A DNA stretch of 64,000 nt. Origin: Gymnothorax reevesii (taxonomy: Eukaryota > Chordata > Actinopteri > Anguilliformes > Muraenidae). Below are positions 34,883 through 47,700 of the stretch, piece by piece. Below the pieces are notes generated by a model. That model was given only the letters and a program-made list of their open reading frames with translations. It was not told the DNA's origin and did not search any database. The DNA lies in the NCBI GenBank assembly GCA_029721435.1, contig CM056576.1, positions 110,588,666 to 110,652,665 on the forward strand, given 5' to 3'. The position numbers and the translations under genes were made by a program. The number at the start of each line of letters is the position of its first letter. The stretch's first letter is position 1.

Positions 34883-35030
34883 TTAACCCTTATAAGCGCT
34901 TATCACTGCTATATTCACACACAGCGCAAAATATATGAAGCAAAATTTTAGATTTCAGCCTACGTTAGGTCAAAAATGTTGTCCATTTTTAGTTAGCAAT
35001 GACCTTCAGAAGGTTTCACAGGTACCTGAA
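34883..35030 (+). repeat. Interspersed repeat family R3, copy 1
   Basis: It shares TTAACCCTT, AAATATATGAA, CAAAATTT, ATTTCAGCCT and GCAATGACCTTCAGAAGG, in the same order, with 52781-52925. It is short and noncoding, probably a MITE, and its borders are approximate. Confidence 0.6.
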
Positions 35031-35097
35031 AGTCCTTCTGTTGCTCATTTAGTTGGATGATCTACAACATTGAATTACCCAAATAAACAAAAAAAAT

Positions 35098-35613
35098 AGT
35101 GCCACGGGCCCTGTAGCTCACCTGACCACTCAAGGGAAACGCCTTGAACAAATGTAGTGTCCTAATGGGTGGGAAGATACTTGTCAAGTTTCAACTTCAT
35201 TGGTCAAGTAGTTTTGGAGAAGAGTTTTAAAGATTTCAATGTAACTCACAGGGGTTGTATATAGTTGAAGGTCAGAGCAAGGTCAAAGTTCGAAATACGG
35301 AAAAAGCCGCATGATATGTGATGCATCTTGCCACGTACTGACTACATAGCAAATTTCAGCTGAATATGTGCATAAATAGCTTTCAGATGGCCAATTATGT
35401 GATTTTCAATATAGACGCCGTGGCTGCCACGTTTGAAATCGGATCGGAACGCCTGGAACAAATTTTGGTGCCCTCATGGGTAGGAAGGTACCCGTCAAGT
35501 TTCAGCTTCATTAGGCCCAGTGGTTTTGGAGGAGAAGATGTTTACGGACGACGAACGACGGACAAACAGCCCATGACATAAGCTTATCTGACTTCGTCGT
35601 CAGGTGAGCTAAA
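35098..35613 (+). repeat. Interspersed repeat with short inverted ends (AGCTCACCTGAC)
   Basis: The left end TAGCTCACCTGAC (about 35112-35124) and right end GTCAGGTGAGCTA (about 35600-35612) are perfect inverses. Two internal segments are similar to each other (AAGTTTCA.CTTCATT.GKC and TTTTGGAG-AGA near 35190-35220 and 35500-35540), implying internal duplication. No ORF with known similarity is present. Confidence 0.65.
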
Positions 35614-36865
35614 AATGGAGGAAGCAAGTAAAGGGGAAAGTAATATTTAAAGCAATGTGAACAGAATGCGACAAAATAGGGGAATAACTCACGATGTGAT
35701 GACAGGTGTATTTTGCGGTAATTGTACTATAATACAGTAACTGCAATACAAGACGAAATGGGGGGGGGGGGGGAGGTTTAAAGGAAAAGACAAGTGATAC
35801 AACAAAAGCACTGAAGTGCTAAGTGTAGAGACTTCCTGCTTTCCAAAATGAGCAATTATTATGTTTACCATTTTATCACCACATAAAGCAGCACTAAGGG
35901 GTGCCAAAGTTGGACTTTTGACAATTTCCAGGTGTAAAGCCGTATTATAGCATCAGCCAATTAGAGGAGTCCCATACCTTTACTAGCGTGTTGCAAGTTC
36001 AGCTCCATGAGAATGGCAAGCGGTATATATAGAATGTGATCACAGGGAGAAGACATGTTGTTTTATTTCAACCTAAGCAAACTCTAGAAGTAGACGCCAA
36101 TTGGCACGACCCCAATGCCACAATGTGCAGCTTTTCACGGTGCAATTCAGATGTATGATTTATGAAAAGAGAGTTTTAAGTCCATTGAACTGACCTTCCA
36201 CAGGTTTCCTGTGACAAGACCAGTCAAACTAAAACAATGATTGACGAATACAAGCAATGTTGGCTTAAAACCTACCCATCATTCACAGCTGCGGCCACAG
36301 CATTTCTCTCCTTGTTTTCAGAAGGATCAATATTTAAAATACAGGAGCAGTCCTGCAACAAAACTGCTTGACCTAGAACCCGATGCTATCCCAACCAAGC
36401 TTTTACATTGTTGTATAAAATGGGAATACCACCATTTTGTCAGGGACTTGCAGGAAGAAAAGGGAGTATGCTTAAGAAATGAGAAAGTTGAGGAGACATT
36501 TTGTTCAAGTATGTATAACAGGGTTCCCACAGCTTAGGGCAAGTTAAATTCAAGACTTTTTCAGACTTTTTTAATGCCATTTGATATTAAATTTAAGACC
36601 AACTTCATAATAAACACAAATGGAAAAATAACACCTCATCATAGGATTCGGGACAATTTTGCCCAAATGTTTATTTGAACATGAAATATGACCTTTTGAT
36701 CAAATGAAAACGTTTTTTTGAAGAACATTAATACTAGGGATGGACGATATTAGATTTTTGGCCGATATCCGATATGCTAATATTTTACAACTCATTTGGC
36801 CGATATCCGATACTGATACCGATATTTTTTCCCCCCACATCTAATTGCAGTGATCATCTAGTTTC

Positions 36866-37724
36866 TGCAGGGGAACCACCGGCTTTGCTGGGCCCGAGCT
36901 CATCTAAGATGGACTGATGGAAAGTGGAAAAGTGTTCTGTGGTCTGACGAGTCCACATTTCAAATTGTTTTTGGAAACTGTGGACGTCGTGTCCTCCAGA
37001 GCGAAGAGGGGAAGAACCATCCGAACTGTTGTAGGTGCAAAGTTCAAAAGCCAGCATCTGTGATGGTATGGGGGTATATTAGTGCCCAAGGCATGGGCAA
37101 CTTACATATATGTGAAGGCTCCATTAATGCTGAAAGGTACATACAGGTTTTGGAGCAACATATGTTGCCATCCAAGCAACGTCTTTTTCATGGACGCCCC
37201 TGCTTATTCCAGCAAGACAATGCCAAGCCACATTCTGCACGTGTTATAACAGCATGGCTCCGTAGTGAAAGAGTGCGAGTACTAGACTGGCCTGCCTGTA
37301 GTCCAGACCTGTCTCCTATTGAAAATGTGTGGTGCATTATGAAGCATAAAATACAACAACAGAGACCCCGGACTGTTGAACAACTTAAGCTGTACATCAA
37401 GCAAGAATGGGAAAGAGTTTCACCTGAAAAACTTCAAAATTGGTCTCCTCAGTTCCCATACATTTACTGAGTGTCGTTAAAAGGAAAGGCGATGTAACAC
37501 AGTGATAAAAAGGCCCCTGTGCCAACTTTTTTGCAATGTGTTGCTGCCTTTAAATTCGAAGTTAATGATTATTTTCAACAACAAAAAGTTTCTCAGTTTG
37601 AACATTAAACATCTTGTCTTTGCAGTGTATTCAATTGAATATAAGTTGAAAAGGATTTGCAAATCATTGTATTCTGTTTTTATCTACAATTTACACAACG
37701 TGCCAACTTCACTGGTTTTGGGTA
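36866..37724 (+). mobile_element. Tc1-like element fragment, 3' part (element C)
   Basis: It is truncated on the left; the part present runs from the start of the catalytic domain to a terminal repeat ending near CCAACTTCACTGGTTTTGGG. It belongs to the same family as element A (9404-13843), which keeps both ends. Confidence 0.85.
36871..37470 (+). pseudogene. 5'-truncated Tc1 transposase (element C)
   Basis: An open 199-codon frame covers the DDE domain with no internal stop. The catalytic residues are visible as VLWSDES (first Asp), FQQDNAKPHS (second Asp) and SPIENVW (Glu), with 34 residues between the last two, the DD34E signature. The helix-turn-helix DNA-binding part is missing because the element is truncated at about 36866. 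It cannot act alone. The intact catalytic frame is the best preserved of the three copies of this family. Confidence 0.9.
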
Positions 37725-39575
37725 TGTATATCGGCAGATATCAGCAGAATGGCCGATGTCCGATATTTAATTTTAAAGCCGATATCGTTCACTGATATGG
37801 CACTGCTTTTTTCAGTTCCTCCTCCACCTCTGCCAATTCAATTTTTTCTTTGTGGCGCTTTCTCAGTGTGTTCACTAATTCATCACGAGTTCACATTTTT
37901 AAGACTTTTGAAAGATTTATTTCAGACATTTTAATGCCAATTAAGGCCTTGTTTTTAGATTTGTGAATTTAATGCCTTTTAAGACTTTTTAAGGATCCGT
38001 GAGAACCCTGTATAATGTATGTAACATCATGTGGATGGCGATAAACCAGAAAAATACTGAATTACTACACCGTCTAGGAGACATTTCTTTGCTCATTAAC
38101 CAGTGATCAGTAATAGCAGTGATCAGCAGAAAACTTGTATAATTCAAGTTCCTAACAACGAGAAGAGCAGCTGCCACACATTAATATGGAGCATTACCGT
38201 GTGCTCAATAGCCTTAATAGCATTGACATTATCATGAGAGAGCAATGGGGTCCAATCGTCGTTATGAGCAGCTGTAAACAGACAAAATGGCAAAGCGCAC
38301 CATTTTGCTCAAGTTTTAATGATCCTCCGAAGTCAGTGGGGAAATGTGCCTAAAAATAGTTGGTCATTTTCAAAAGTCCAGGTCATATGCTTCCCAGCAG
38401 AGTACGCTTATAACATTTGTTGTCTTTTCCTTTGAAAGGTAACCAATTTGTTCCTAATCCTCAACTTTTTTTTCGCATAATTTGGAAGGCTGTTCCAATA
38501 AAAAGATTTGTGTGTAAGTTTTAATGTCTTCCCCAACCCCGAACAAGGATAAATTCAGAAAGAAAGCAACCACTCGACCGTCAAGATCAGCCATAGTGGC
38601 TGCTGGGCTGAGGCAATTTCGACGTGCCAACTACTTAATATGCATGAGCGATTTGCATGAAAAGTCACATCAGATCAGTCACCAGATTGGACTGCTCGCA
38701 AAAACATTACGTTTATGAATTAGAAATTCGTTACGATAAATATGTCTATAAAGAGATATGGGACGATTTAAAGGACATTAATGATCTGAAAGTGCTCGGA
38801 AACTGGGAAATCAGGCATTTTGTCACCAGGCATCAAGTTTACTTAAGGGTCCAGCAAAAGTTTGGCCACATCTTCATCGGAAATATCTCCAAACTTGGCT
38901 TTAAAAGTTTGCCAGCGATCGCTTTGGCCTTTTATATTTATCCTGGTCATCAATCGATCTTCTTCCTGGCCTTTTCTAGCACTTTTACTGGCCGAATCAG
39001 TGAGATATTTATTTGGCCGCGGCGTTTTGCTGTTGGCCAACTTCTCTCCATTTCTGCGTCCACCGCGCACATCCGCTTTCACATGACATGTTTGCATTCT
39101 CGTGAATACTAATAAGGTATTTCAAATGGCGCGGGGAGTTTGAGTATTTTCACATTCAATATTTGGGGATTGCAAGCGTTCTGGGAGAAAACATTTATTT
39201 ATTCCCGTTTGTTTTGGTCTTATCTATTAAATTATATATTTTTAAAAAAGAAATATGGTTACCTAGAAAAGATAAGGGCTGAATGGAAAAAAAAAGACCA
39301 GCATGCCACACTCTACCAGACAAAATCCCATAATGGCAAAGTTATTTCTGCACAAGTTTGAGATAAAGGGCCAGCGCTGTATGATTTCTTACACAGAGGC
39401 GAGGCCAAGAGGCGGTTTATCTTCTCTGTTCCGTCAAGTTAACAGTCTCATTTAAAATCAGCAAGTAAATTCTTTCAGCAACACTTTTGAATCAAACAGT
39501 CATGTTTTGTTGCTTGGGTGTCGTGCAGAGGTAGGAAAGTAGGGCATAGCGAGAAAAGCACATAATACAACTCAC

Positions 39576-39654
39576 CCTCTTTCCCTTTAAACCTCTCCTG
39601 ATCGTATCTGTTGTACGCAGCAGGCACAGGCTGTTTGTTTCTTATTGATGGGTC
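39576..39654 (-). CDS. CDC73: CDC73 exon 9 (coding)
   Basis: The 79-bp exon encodes 26 codons, [20 protein letters not shown] then RFKGKE, plus one base that starts the next Glu. It differs from the human segment as I know it by only a few conservative changes. The acceptor is CCTGAAG before GACCCA, and the donor is GAGG followed by GTGAGT. The phase fits exon 8 upstream (phase 0) and exon 10 downstream (one base carried). Confidence 0.97.
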
Positions 39655-39759
39655 CTTCAGGGCAAGAAAGGAGAAAGAACACACAATTCATAAGATTCAG
39701 AAACAACGAGAAACCAGGACACAAACGAACAAAGGGGCAGCAGTGTAACTATGATATCA

Positions 39760-42700
39760 GGCAATGACACTAACGGTTGCCCGCTTGCCCGGGGCAAGTA
39801 AAAATAATATTTGGGCAAGTTGAGATTGTTTTCTGGTTGCCCAAACGGGCAAGTGGATTTTTGAGGGATTATTGTTAATATAAAGGTTATTTAAGTGTTT
39901 TAGAGACTGGAGAAAAAACTGATTTTCCTGCTAATTCACACAAAAGTGATATATTTGCAATCTAGCAGTGCGCCGCGGCTGGCAGCTCGCTCGTCCTTTC
40001 ACCTCACTGCAGCCTGCATGTGTTAACCTACAGTCTATGGTGTGTGTGCACACAGTTTCACTGACTGCATTCTGGTTGGTGCTGAAATCTGAGCTATGCT
40101 GATCAGTCTCGTAAAATGATGTTAAATAATAGCACTAATGGTCCAGCTGCAGGATCGTTATTCCTTTTTTTGTCAGGCGCCGGGCCTGGTTAAAGATTGT
40201 CCAAACAAATGCCTCATATAACTATCTGCATGTATAGTATTCAGCGCTCCAGTCTGCGACCAGACCAAGATTTACGTTTTTGAGACTTACATTCTTGCTC
40301 AACCAACACCTCATGCACTGTGCCCCTATTCTGGGCAGCGATTCACTCCCTAATCATCAGCCGCTGGTCTCAAATTTCTTTTCTGCAGGTCGGTTGGTAC
40401 CATTACGTACATCAGCCTATCACAGATCGGCTGGTGCCATCAGCCAATCACAGCTTGGCTGTACTCATGAATTGATGAGAATGGCAAAGCATTCGACCTA
40501 GTCAGCTGAGTTGTGCCCGCGGCAAATTTGTAAAACCTTGTCTGACAATAACGATTTAAATGTTCCACACAATGGGAAATTACAAGAACACTAGCTGGTC
40601 TGGTGTTCTTGTTCTGCAACTGGACTGAATTTAGCCCGTGATTAATTCGCTGTTAGATTGCAAATGGAGAGAAACAGTGTCTTCGGTTGCCAATTACGAT
40701 AACTGGAAAAGGAGTCAATAAAGGAAAATTGAGAACTACTAATTGCAGTCAAAAAGGGACGTGTCTTAGCACCCCAGCTGGCTACGCCACATTCATGGAC
40801 ATAATCTACGGCATTTGGCAGCACAGGAAGTAGCAGCTGATGATGAGTTGTAGATGCCCTTATTACAATTTCAGGACCATCTGTCACAGTTGATGTGGTT
40901 TCGATTCCATAGACTTGTGTACATAGTTGATTTTTGTATTACATTGATGCATGCATGAACATTCAACAATGTTCGTTTTCTTTGTTTATGATGACTGGAT
41001 GAATGTGAATAAAATACAAATTGTAAATATAACCAGCTACAAGAATCATTGTATATATTCAGCTTAACATTTTGCCTAATTGTTTATCTAATATCAATGT
41101 CTTTGGAATGTTCAACTTTACAGTTGCAAGAAATAAATACATAATATCACAGTAATCTCAGGTAGATTGTAATAATGATTTCAATCATTGTATTTCTAGT
41201 CATTTTGCTAAAATTAGTTGCCTCATGACAATTTTGAAAACTGGAGGATGGACGAGGGTTCAAAAATGTTCAAATATGTTCAAAGAGGTGATCAAATGTT
41301 CAAATTTTGCATTAAGTTTAGAGAGGTAATCTCAGGGTAGATTTGTAATGCGAGGTAAATTGTCAGTCAGTGCTTTCAATCATTAGTGTGTAAAAAAAAA
41401 AAGAAAAAAAATTTCAATTTGGGAATGACTTGATATTTATTTCAATATATGTATATATATTTTCAAGCATCTTAATACAGAAGTTCAAGTTGATTTTGTT
41501 GGCTTTTGCACCTCAAAAATTCCAAAATGGCAAAGTATTATAAATAATTCTTTTAGTGCTGAGAATGCACCATCAAAAAAATAATAATAATTTCCGGTGG
41601 GGGGGATGACCCACCTGCTCTACGGGCCATGATGTCAATACTTCTTCATTTTTATATCCGGCCACGGGGAATTACCTTACTTTTTAAAGAAATCTCTGAG
41701 CACCCCTGTGTATGTATCAGAGAGCCTAAAACGAAATATATTGAGCGAAATGCATTATGGTTACTCTTCGTTTTAATGACTTTTCATAAAAACTCATGCA
41801 ATCTATACCGCTACATGTTTATCTAATGTGGTGCCTCATCTTTTTTTAGTATACCACAAGATATAACCATCTTTTTCCTAAATGCATTTCATGCCCACAG
41901 TACCTTACCATCACTTGGTGCCTTGGTGTTTAGTTAGTTAATAAAAAAAGTTAAGTTTCGGGGAATGTACCTTTTTCATTCCCCATTTCTTTAGCAAGGA
42001 AATTTCTAAAAAGATGTTGATCTTTTGCATGATGTGTACCTGCCAATTAACACAGCAATAATATGATACTTACTCATATGAAATGCTGTAAAATCAGTAT
42101 GCATTAGGCTTTACAAGTTATTCTAGATAAGGGGCGTCTTACCCCAGGGGTAGGGTAAGATGACCTTTAAAACAAAAAGTAATTAAACATTTTTAATAAA
42201 TTTCTATAGTGACTATGTCATAAACTTTCGAGATGTGGTAGCCAGCTTTACATACTCTCCATTCAAGCAAAAAAAAAAAAAAAATTAATTCATGTTCTTT
42301 ACCTTCAGTTATGAACCTTCCTGCTTAATGTGGGCATCTTACCCCGCTCTACCCTACACATAAAACTGAGCGATATAGGTTTAACGGGCCGCGACAGTGG
42401 ACTGAAATCACTTTTTGGTGTGATGTGACAGTTTACAAATTAACAAAGAAGAATTTCGTTACACTTTACTTAAACATATTTGTGCTGAGTCAAGTGCTGA
42501 AGCTAATATTTAGCTCGAGTCTGAGACAGAATTAGCTTTCTGAGACCCCCAAAACCAGGCCAGTTGCCCGGCAAACAGAGGCCCATTCACAGTCACGACA
42601 CTGCCAAGAATCATTTAATTTCATTGTAACCTTTACACAATCTTTCATAGTTTTCCATTTCAGTATTTCATTTCATTGTTCTGTCCATTTCATTGCTTGG

Positions 42701-42928
42701 CTGTATGCGCGGTGTCATGATATGTAGGCTCACATGAATTGTTGGTTTTATGAGGTCAGGATGTGACTAGTAAGGAGGGTTTGCATTTAAGAGACACGGC
42801 TCGCTAAAAGGTATAATTAAATTATATTTATTATTGTTTAACAGGATTTTGTTTTTATACGGGCAAGTGAACATGACCTGTACTTGCTCAATGGGCAAGT
42901 GCTTTTGAAACCTTAGTGTCAACCCCTG
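39760..42928. mobile_element. hAT-like element of 3.2 kb with 7-bp duplication
   Basis: The left end reads GGCAATGACACTAACGGTT, and the inverted right end reads CAGGGGTTGACACTAAGGTTT. GATATCA is repeated exactly outside both borders (39753-39759, 42929-42935). GGGCAAGT motifs recur near both ends. The interior holds no transposase ORF but contains one arm of foldback family F1 (about 40590-40795), so it has been inserted into or is chimeric. Confidence 0.7.
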
Positions 42929-43119
42929 GATATCATTAACATGATTGAATGGGTGTTTCCCATTTTGCTTGATATGAATGTCATTTTAAAACGCATGAGC
43001 CTGAATTTAATCTGCATTCATCCTCAACTTTCACTGACATAATACCAAGACTGCAGATACCATTTCAAATACTTCTTCCAAGAAGCCAATGAATACAGTA
43101 ATACATAAATAAATAAATA

Positions 43120-43548
43120 AATAAATATGACCCAATGCTCACTGGCCCAATAACTGAGCCATTTTTTCAGTATTTCTAAGAAAAGCTTTTCAGAGATTCA
43201 TTGGTGTACAAATACAGTATACCAAAATATATGCAGTGAATCTGACCACCCGTTTCATAGGAGATGACTGTGAAAGATTTTCCCATTAAAAGTAAATGGG
43301 GAAAATTTTATTACAAAAAAAAGAATAAAAAAAGTTTAAAATCAGCAACATAAAAACTGTGAACAAATCTTGGTAGACATTGTCCCTACAAAGCTACAAA
43401 TCAAATGTGAAGTACATCGTGCCAGTGGTTTCCGAAAAGAAGATTTTTAAAGATTTGGTCTTTATGTTCGGATGATGGTCACGAACACAATCCGGACTAC
43501 AGCTACGATGCCGGACGCTGCCTGATCACATTAGTTCAAGGCCTATTG
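43120..43548 (+). repeat. Interspersed repeat family R1, copy 3
   Basis: It keeps AAGCTTTTCAGAGATTCATT, AGTAAATGGGGAAAA, a GAAGTACATCGTGCC segment and GGACGCTGCCTGATCACATT. It is the same orientation and motif order as the copies at 17 and 19 kb. Confidence 0.7.
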
Positions 43549-44549
43549 GGTTAAAATAACCAAGTAAATCCATTACAGTGCATTCTCACATGCAACAAAG
43601 TAAACTTTTTTTTTTTAATGCTTCAATGTTATTCCAAACCCTTAGTGGAAAGACTGCATTCAATGAATGTGATGAAGCTCTCAGCTATGAGCCATTCTGA
43701 AGACAAGTGAAGCAACCAATTTGTTGTTGGAGGTCAAAATGAGTTACTGGTGTTACCTGCCTTGCAAAAAAAAAAAAGGAAAAACCTTAACCCCAGGTCT
43801 GATCCCTTTGAAGTGTTCTGAACACTTTCACAAAATTCATAGTGATCCAATTAAAGCACACAGTGGCCAGGATTCAAGGCAGTATGTCCATTCTGTCAGC
43901 AAAGGAGAGACAGCAGCTCACCACAGGCCCTGTAGCCACGAGCGGTGATCCTTAAATCACCTCTGAAATCTATTCTGGCCCAACTTCTCCATCCTCTGAG
44001 GTATTCGACTCAACAATTAGTTCAGCTTATTGACCAGACTGTGGTCCTACGTCTCTGACAGGAGGGAGCGATGGACAACCGGCAGTTTTTAGCCCTGAAC
44101 TGAGAAAATGGAGCTGTAAGGTGCCAAGGCATAAAATCCAGGCTCAGAAATTGACCAAGTTCTGCCGGGGACCTAATCTACAAAATCGGCGATATTTTGC
44201 CATCCTCGGCCAGATGGTGACACTGACCAGTAAATGCGCAATAAGAGTTCATGAGTGGAACCTTGCAGGACTGCTCCCCCCAGATGTTCACATCACAAGA
44301 TAATGACTTCCTCCTCCGCCCACTTCCTCATCCCAAATAATAAGTTACAATTTACTGTGTATGATTAATGATAATCGCGGTGAGTGGGAAATGGAGTAAC
44401 ACTGACCGCATTTGTATATTTTTTTCCCCCACATTTTTATCATCAGACCAGAAAAGTTTCCAGACGTGAACGTATACCAATAACTGTCACAGTGATGTGA
44501 AATGGTGAATTGTGCAGGTGGTGCCGAGTCTGGGCGACATTATACTCAC

Positions 44550-44648
44550 CACCTGGGCAGCGTTGGGAGCCGGCCTCTGTTCGGGGGCTCGTCCCTCCTC
44601 CCTCGCCTTCACGGACTGCAGAATGGCGAAGATGTTCTTGGAGAAATT
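44550..44648 (-). CDS. CDC73: CDC73 exon 8 (coding)
   Basis: The 99-bp exon encodes 33 codons beginning [20 protein letters not shown] and ending PAPNAAQV, almost identical to the human protein. The acceptor is GATTGCAG before AATTTC, and the donor is CAGGTG followed by GTGAGT; both exon ends are phase 0. The segment lies in the middle region of CDC73 reported to contact PAF1-complex partners and beta-catenin. Confidence 0.97.
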
Positions 44649-44829
44649 CTGCAATCGAGAAGCAATGATTAATGAATTCATTTTTGATTCCTTGTTGCCC
44701 TAAGGGAAGGCAGTGGAGGGGGGGGGGGTTGTGTTACAACTAGACCTAGTTTTTCGACGCTCGAACGACTGAGGGCCCCCCCAAAAGAACACTTCCAAAA
44801 GCAGCAGGTCTGCTCTGATAATCAAGTCA

Positions 44830-45140
44830 CCCGCATGGCAAAAATAATGCTGACATTATTTATTATAATTAACCCAGCTGTCGCTCGGTAATAAATACAC
44901 CGCTCCGCTTTGATTTTACCGCTGTGTATGAGGGAGGGAGAGATGCTAGAAGAGGGCGAAAGAAAAGCAAGCCAGCTCCGCGAAGACAAATGACTTCCAG
45001 CGCAGCGGAGTACGAAGCTCACGAGAACACGGCCTCTCGAAAATGAAGTTAATATTTCTGAAGTCATTTCGCAGTAATTTGGTGCCGCGCTCCACTCCAA
45101 CCATAAAATCCCGGAGAGGATTAATTGAGATCCACAAATC
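44830..45140. promoter_or_regulatory. Candidate conserved noncoding/enhancer patch
   Basis: This is a low-repeat stretch immediately upstream, in genomic order, of CDC73 exon 8. It has homeodomain-like cores (ATTATAATTAAC) and CG-containing segments. Weak composition evidence only. Confidence 0.2.
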
Positions 45141-47700
45141 GTGATACTAGCCTAAATGAAACTAAATGCATTACCATTTGTAGAAGTGCTGCGCAAATTT
45201 GACATCATTTATTGAACAGAACAAGGTGTCAGTATTCAAGGTATTAACCATGGCTTGCGCTAAAAAAATGGTGCACAGTCTTTTTGTAACCAAAAATAGT
45301 TTTTTTTTTTTTTTAAACCAGGGTGTAACCACTGCAGGTACTGCAGGTATTATTATGGTCTGCAAGAGAGCTAGACCACTTCCACTTCAAAGCCAGATCA
45401 GGTTCTTTGAAGCTAGGGAGTAGTGTACCAGAAGTTCTAAAACAAAAAATAAATAAATAAAAAAATAAACTAGTGGACGTTCCCCCAGTCATCTATTTTT
45501 CAATTCCATGCAAGACCTTCTATCCAAAACCTGGAGACGAATATGCAGGAAGCGTTTGTAGCGGTCATATGTGCTGAAGTGAACGAAAAATTATCCGTTT
45601 AGAATATTTAACACATAAGCACGATTATAATGCACTCAGCAGCTCTCATCTTGATTGAACGAGGGGTAATAAAAAAAAATAACTCAATTGAGGTCAAATA
45701 AACTTTGTGCCACTTCCTGAGAATATGCACTCCCAGAAATGCTCTTTTTCACTGTGCAGAATAAAAAACAAAAAAAAAAAAAAAACATTAAAGCATTTCA
45801 CTAAAGCTGGAAAAGTCATGAAGTCGTTCATAAATTTACAAGGAGCAATTCTGCCCCCTGAAGGAATGAACAGGATTTGCACGGAATGTGAATATTAAGG
45901 GCAGAGATGGACGTGTGAAAGTTTACATGGCCATCTGCTGATAATCTCTCCCTGCAAGCATTCACTCTAAACATGAAACACTACAAGCAAAAAATTATTT
46001 GACCTTTCAAAAAAAAAAAAAAAAAAAAAAAAAAACAGAAAAAATTTTTTTTTACAAATCTTAGACACTTAAGGGTCTATTTTTAGTGAAACTAAGAGTT
46101 GAGCACGTCTGCCAACGATGACCAGATGGCAGTTTAAGGCGACAGCCAATACCACAGCGATATCTTCTGACAGGAGATGGACTGGGTTTTACAGGTCAAG
46201 TAACATGCCAATTGGAGTTCCTTTTTCAACAGAATGAAGAATTGATGCAAAGACAATCTTCTAGATTATTTTTTTCCCTTCACATAATTCACATATTAAA
46301 TGAAAAGCACAGAGATGATCACCCAAGGCTGGGCAATATATCAATTAACTAATTAATAATGCTTCAGGAGAAAAGGCAAGCAATCGTCTATCCTAAGCCA
46401 TCATAAGTGTTTTCCTGGTTTTAAAAAAATGCTTAACAGGAAAGGGACACAATTTTCTGAACTCAATACACTATCTGTTCAGTCAATTGCCTCTACCTGC
46501 TTGGTCATTATATCCAAATTAATAATGACAATTCATCAAAAACATCGACCATAACTGTCTTTTGAAAGAAGCAAAAGTCATCTCTATAACATCAATACCA
46601 AGGTATTCAGTCAAAGACATTGTGATATTCGATTTTTAAGCATATCGCAGAGGCATACGATCAACAGAAATGGGAGGACGGTACGAATGGGGCGGGTGTT
46701 TTTTTTTTATTGAAACACCTCCCCTCCATAGAGGAGTTTCTTTAAAATACAGCTTACTGCCAAGTGTCTCTCCTTTGGAGAACACTTAACTCACAGAAGT
46801 GCCTTATCATCACCGTCAACCGGAGGATATCCTGGTTGAGGCGCAGACTGCAGACAAAGAGCGGATCATCCCAGGTGTTTGCCTGATTGAGTCTGACTGA
46901 AAAGGGAGAGGTTTTTAACCTTTAAGCATTCGGGAGGGCACACAGACACCAGTAAATATTTCCTTCATAACTTGAGATGATCTTGCTACGTTACCCAGTC
47001 CCCTAAACATTGTGGCTCCGCAGGATTCTCATAAATGATCACAGTACAGTTCTCAACAAGGCAAACACCACTGTGTACTATATCGGAGATATAATATTTC
47101 TGTTGTATGCCAGAGCATGGAGGCAACAAATAAAATCAACAAAATATGTGTGGGGTGTGTGTGTGTGGTGAACAAGTGTGATTTCCTAGGTATCTATTGC
47201 AGACTTTCTCCAGTGTAAACACTGACCATGACAGGACCAGTAGCCTCATGGCAAAAAAAGCCCAGGCCTTGTCAAGAAAAATGTATTTTCTGAAGTTCTG
47301 GTTAAGGTTGGAGGTCAGGTTAAGGACCTTTGAACTGAGGTCAGGTTAAGGTTGTGTATGATTTGGAAATTGATAGGGTAAGACCGTCCACAATGAACGG
47401 TAGTCAATGCAATGGCCTAATAAGAATACCTGCCAAACAGTGCATGTCTGTCTGTAACAAGCGATGAGCCACAGGGGTATAGAACTAAGAGTCTGAAGTA
47501 ACCTCACCTCGTGATTTATGGTTACTATAGTGCCAGTTTATTTTACCCAATTAGAAATCAAACCAATTAATTTGCTCAAACCTGAAACTAAATCAGTACG
47601 ACTGGCAAATCTATTTTCCCAATAGCACTGTTGTTCATTGCATCACAAGGTTGCAAAGCATTTGTCTATCCATGCCAATGATATCAAATGTAAATATATA

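Larger units (their letters stand above)
36519..38010. mobile_element. Outer DNA transposon hosting nested insertions
   Basis: The ends CAGGGTTCCCAC and, inverted, CAGGGTTCTCAC enclose sequence rich in AAGACTTTT and TTTAATGCC on both sides. TATAA lies just outside both borders (36514-36518, 38011-38015). Within it lies a second repeat marked by GGCCGATATCCGATA motifs (about 36736-36840 and 37730-37800), which in turn contains a Tc1 fragment. It is probably hAT- or P-like, and no own transposase is visible. Confidence 0.6.
25832..39575 (-). other. CDC73: CDC73 intron 9
   Basis: The intron is 13.7 kb, with GTGAG donor and CAG acceptor ends on the minus strand. It contains a repeat fragment at 25931-25985 and a GGAC-tract repeat near 26390-26460. 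It also holds a LINE/SINE-like tail at 26995-27145, the Kolobok-like element 28859-30919, repeats at 34883-35613 and the nested elements 36519-38010. Between about 27200-28850, 30930-34490 and 38020-39570 I see no gene. A TATA-like CATAAAAG lies near 31168 in an unassigned repeat-like stretch. Confidence 0.9.
39655..44549 (-). other. CDC73: CDC73 intron 8
   Basis: The 4.9-kb intron is dominated by one hAT-like element (39760-42928) and a copy of repeat family R1 (43120-43548). The remaining 43560-44549 is unique-looking AT-rich DNA without a supported gene. An AAAT microsatellite lies near 43108-43128. Confidence 0.9.
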
